Assembly (NCBI GenBank): GCA_030425385.1
Contig: JAUIAH010000002.1
Location: 434,001-498,000, forward strand
Direction: 5' to 3'
From: Verrucomicrobiia bacterium
GTDB taxonomy: Bacteria > Verrucomicrobiota > Verrucomicrobiia > Verrucomicrobiales > DEV007
Length of the DNA stretch: 64,000 nt
The notes beneath the pieces are model-generated. The model was not told the DNA's origin, searched no databases, and was given only the letters and a program-made list of their open reading frames with translations. Positions 62,626 through 64,000 of this stretch are shown here, in pieces; position 1 is the stretch's first letter, and every line of letters starts with the position of its first letter. The translations under genes and the position numbers were made by a program.

Positions 62626-64000
62626 ATGCCTGCCCCTATCAAAGCCCTACGCGTCCATCCCGATGACAATGTCCTCGTCGCACTGAGAGATCTAGAGGCG
62701 GGCGAAAGCGTGACCGTGGAGGGATCTACCCACGCTCCTTGCGAGGCCATTCCCGCCAAGCACAAGTTCACCGACCGTCCACTCGCGACAGGTGAACCGG
62801 TGACCATGTATGGACTCACTGTCGGTCTGACAGAGTGCCCCATCCCTCTTGGCGGACGACTCACCACGGCCAATCTGACCCATGCCGTCGAAGCGGCGGC
62901 CCTCCGCGACACAGCCGCTTCTCCCACCTGGACGCCACCTGACGTGAGCGCCTGGGCGTCCCGCACTTTCCACGGCTACCACCGGGCAAATGGCGCTGTC
63001 GGCACGGCCAACGTTTGGTTAGTCATCCCCTTGGTCTTCTGTGAGAACCGCAACTTGATGTTGATGAAGGAGGCCTTGTTAGGACCCTTGGGATACGCTG
63101 TGAGCAGTCCTTACCATGCCTACGTGCAGCAATTGACCCATGCCCACGCAAGTGGCGACGCCCTACCTGACATCGTTGCCGAAGACAGTTCCGCCGCCAC
63201 CAAGCAGCGTCTCTTTCCCCATGTGGATGGCGTGAAGTTTCTCGCTCATTCCATGGGATGCGGAGGCACCAACGGGGATTGCGATACGCTCGCCGGTCTG
63301 CTAGCCGGCTACATCGCGCATCCCAATGTCGCCGGCGCCACCATTCTCAGCCTAGGCTGTCAGAAAACGCAAATGGATCAGCTCCGCGAGGAGATCCACC
63401 AACGCGACCCCGGCTTCTGCAAGCCCTTGCATTTCTTCGAACAACAGAAGAGTCAATCGGAGCGCCAAATGCTAGGGGCCGCCTTGAAGGCCACATTCTC
63501 TGGCCTGGCAGAGGCGAACTCGCTGCGCCGACAACCTGCGCCTCTTCACCAATTGGTCCTGGGCGTGGAGTGTGGCGGGTCAGACGGATTCTCTGGCATT
63601 TCGGCGAATCCGGTTATCGGGCTCGTTTCCGATCGCTTGGCCGCCTTGCGAGGAACCGTGATCTTGTCAGAGTTTCCCGAGCTATGCGGCGCGGAACAGA
63701 ACCTGGTCGACCGGTGTGAGACGCCCGCCCTAGCCAAGCGATTCCTCGAACTCATGGCCGCCTACCAGGCAGCGGCTCAACGTGTGGGTTCAGGATTTGA
63801 TCAGAATCCCTCACATGGAAACATCGCCGATGGTCTGATCACGGATGCCATGAAGTCTGCCGGGGCTGCACGCAAAGGCGGCTCTTCTCCCGTGCGCGGC
63901 GTGCATGACTATCCAGGATGGGTTGAAGGATCCGGCCTGCAACTCCTCTGCTCGCCGGGAAATGATGTGGAATCCACCACCGCCATGGCAGGAGCCGGCG
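62626..64000 (+). CDS. uxaA: altronate dehydratase-like protein (UxaA), cut by the window end
   Basis: The frame is open from ATG 62626 (an in-frame ATG at 62602 is also possible) to the end of the window, about 458 residues. The N-terminal SAF domain (IKALRVHPDDNVLVALRDLE) and the dehydratase body are visible: FHGYHRANGAVGTANVWLVI, VFCENRNLMLMKEALLG, HSMGCGGTNGDCDTLAGLLA, TILSLGCQKTQMDQL, LVLGVECGGSDGFSGISANP and SEFPELCGAEQNLVDRC. The conserved Cys and the GGSD motif match altronate/galactarate dehydratases, which dehydrate D-altronate to 2-keto-3-deoxy-gluconate in uronate breakdown. The C-terminus is missing. The adjacent divergent transporter may import a related acid. Confidence 0.93.
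   Translation, partial: MPAPIKALRVHPDDNVLVALRDLEAGESVTVEGSTHAPCEAIPAKHKFTDRPLATGEPVTMYGLTVGLTECPIPLGGRLTTANLTHAVEAAALRDTAASPTWTPPDVSAWASRTFHGYHRANGAVGTANVWLVIPLVFCENRNLMLMKEALLGPLGYAVSSPYHAYVQQLTHAHASGDALPDIVAEDSSAATKQRLFPHVDGVKFLAHSMGCGGTNGDCDTLAGLLAGYIAHPNVAGATILSLGCQKTQMDQLREEIHQRDPGFCKPLHFFEQQKSQSERQMLGAALKATFSGLAEANSLRRQPAPLHQLVLGVECGGSDGFSGISANPVIGLVSDRLAALRGTVILSEFPELCGAEQNLVDRCETPALAKRFLELMAAYQAAAQRVGSGFDQNPSHGNIADGLITDAMKSAGAARKGGSSPVRGVHDYPGWVEGSGLQLLCSPGNDVESTTAMAGAG

Noticed and set aside
61983-62966. Minus-strand 327-residue frame overlapping the transporter and altronate dehydratase
   Set aside because: Shadow of two well-supported genes; composition is Arg/Ala/Gly/Ser-rich and matches no family.
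1-64000. tRNA, rRNA or prophage genes
   Set aside because: No tRNA cloverleaf, rRNA, integrase or phage structural gene was seen on either strand.

Overview
The window most likely comes from a member of the Verrucomicrobiota, probably marine. I infer this from the gene families, not from a marker gene: secreted proteins carrying the 'D-x-D-G-L-x-N-L-L-E-Y/F-A-L-G' signature, formylglycine-type sulfatases, Tat-exported Gfo/Idh/MocA oxidoreductases, DUF1080, CotH/lamin-tail proteins, a DUF1501/DUF1800 pair, a PEP-CTERM protein, and a cytochrome c-SUMF1 fusion. There is no rRNA, tRNA or CRISPR. Coding density is high and most intergenic gaps are under 250 bp.

Layout. 1-7.1 kb: the end of a secreted multidomain protein, a small Cys-rich protein, a coiled-coil membrane protein with six LPGxxxSxW repeats, a cytochrome-SUMF1 protein, a Gfo/Idh/MocA oxidoreductase and a PanE-like reductase. 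7.3-11.3 kb: a 1330-residue G8/beta-helix protein whose two halves are almost identical. 11.4-12.6 kb: an ECF sigma factor with a probable membrane anti-sigma partner. 12.6-18.7 kb (minus strand): a Tol-Pal type operon (TolQ, TolR, TolA/TonB-like, TolB) that continues into a GT39-type membrane glycosyltransferase and an ApbE flavin transferase. 19.0-23.6 kb (plus strand): a compact, translationally coupled three-gene module of winged-helix protein, AAA ATPase and PD-(D/E)XK-FtsK fusion. I do not recognise it as a named system, and it is my best candidate for an undescribed DNA-processing or defence system.

23.6-30.7 kb: sulfatase plus NRAMP-like transporter (coupled), a double OmpA-domain envelope protein, a 3D-domain protein and a membrane-anchored unknown. 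30.7-38.5 kb: a CotH/lamin-tail protein and MetH; a near-perfect 26-bp palindrome lies just upstream of metH. 38.7-42 kb: a REP-associated-type transposase with an 89-bp direct repeat over its start codon, a rhodanese-SufE pair and RadC. 42.2-46.9 kb: a lectin-like protein, DUF1080, then a thioredoxin/PDZ protein whose frame is interrupted by one UGA followed by a SECIS-like hairpin (a probable selenoprotein), a thioredoxin and an oxidoreductase. 47-50.3 kb: a sulfatase, a release-factor-like protein without a GGQ motif, DedA and a PEP-CTERM protein. 50.2-59 kb (minus strand): a pseudopilin-like protein, DUF1501 and a 2.2-kilo-residue DUF1800 protein. 59.1-64 kb: a GT9 heptosyltransferase-like protein, a TPR-AAA ATPase, a bile-acid-symporter-family protein and an altronate dehydratase cut by the window end.

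Functionally, the window mixes envelope maintenance (Tol, OmpA, GT9, 3D domain, DedA) with secreted polysaccharide-related functions (sulfatases, DUF1080, altronate dehydratase, G8 protein), sulfur and selenium chemistry (rhodanese, SufE, MetH, the probable selenoprotein) and one likely accessory module at 19-23.6 kb. All family assignments are from reading the translations; no database search was possible.
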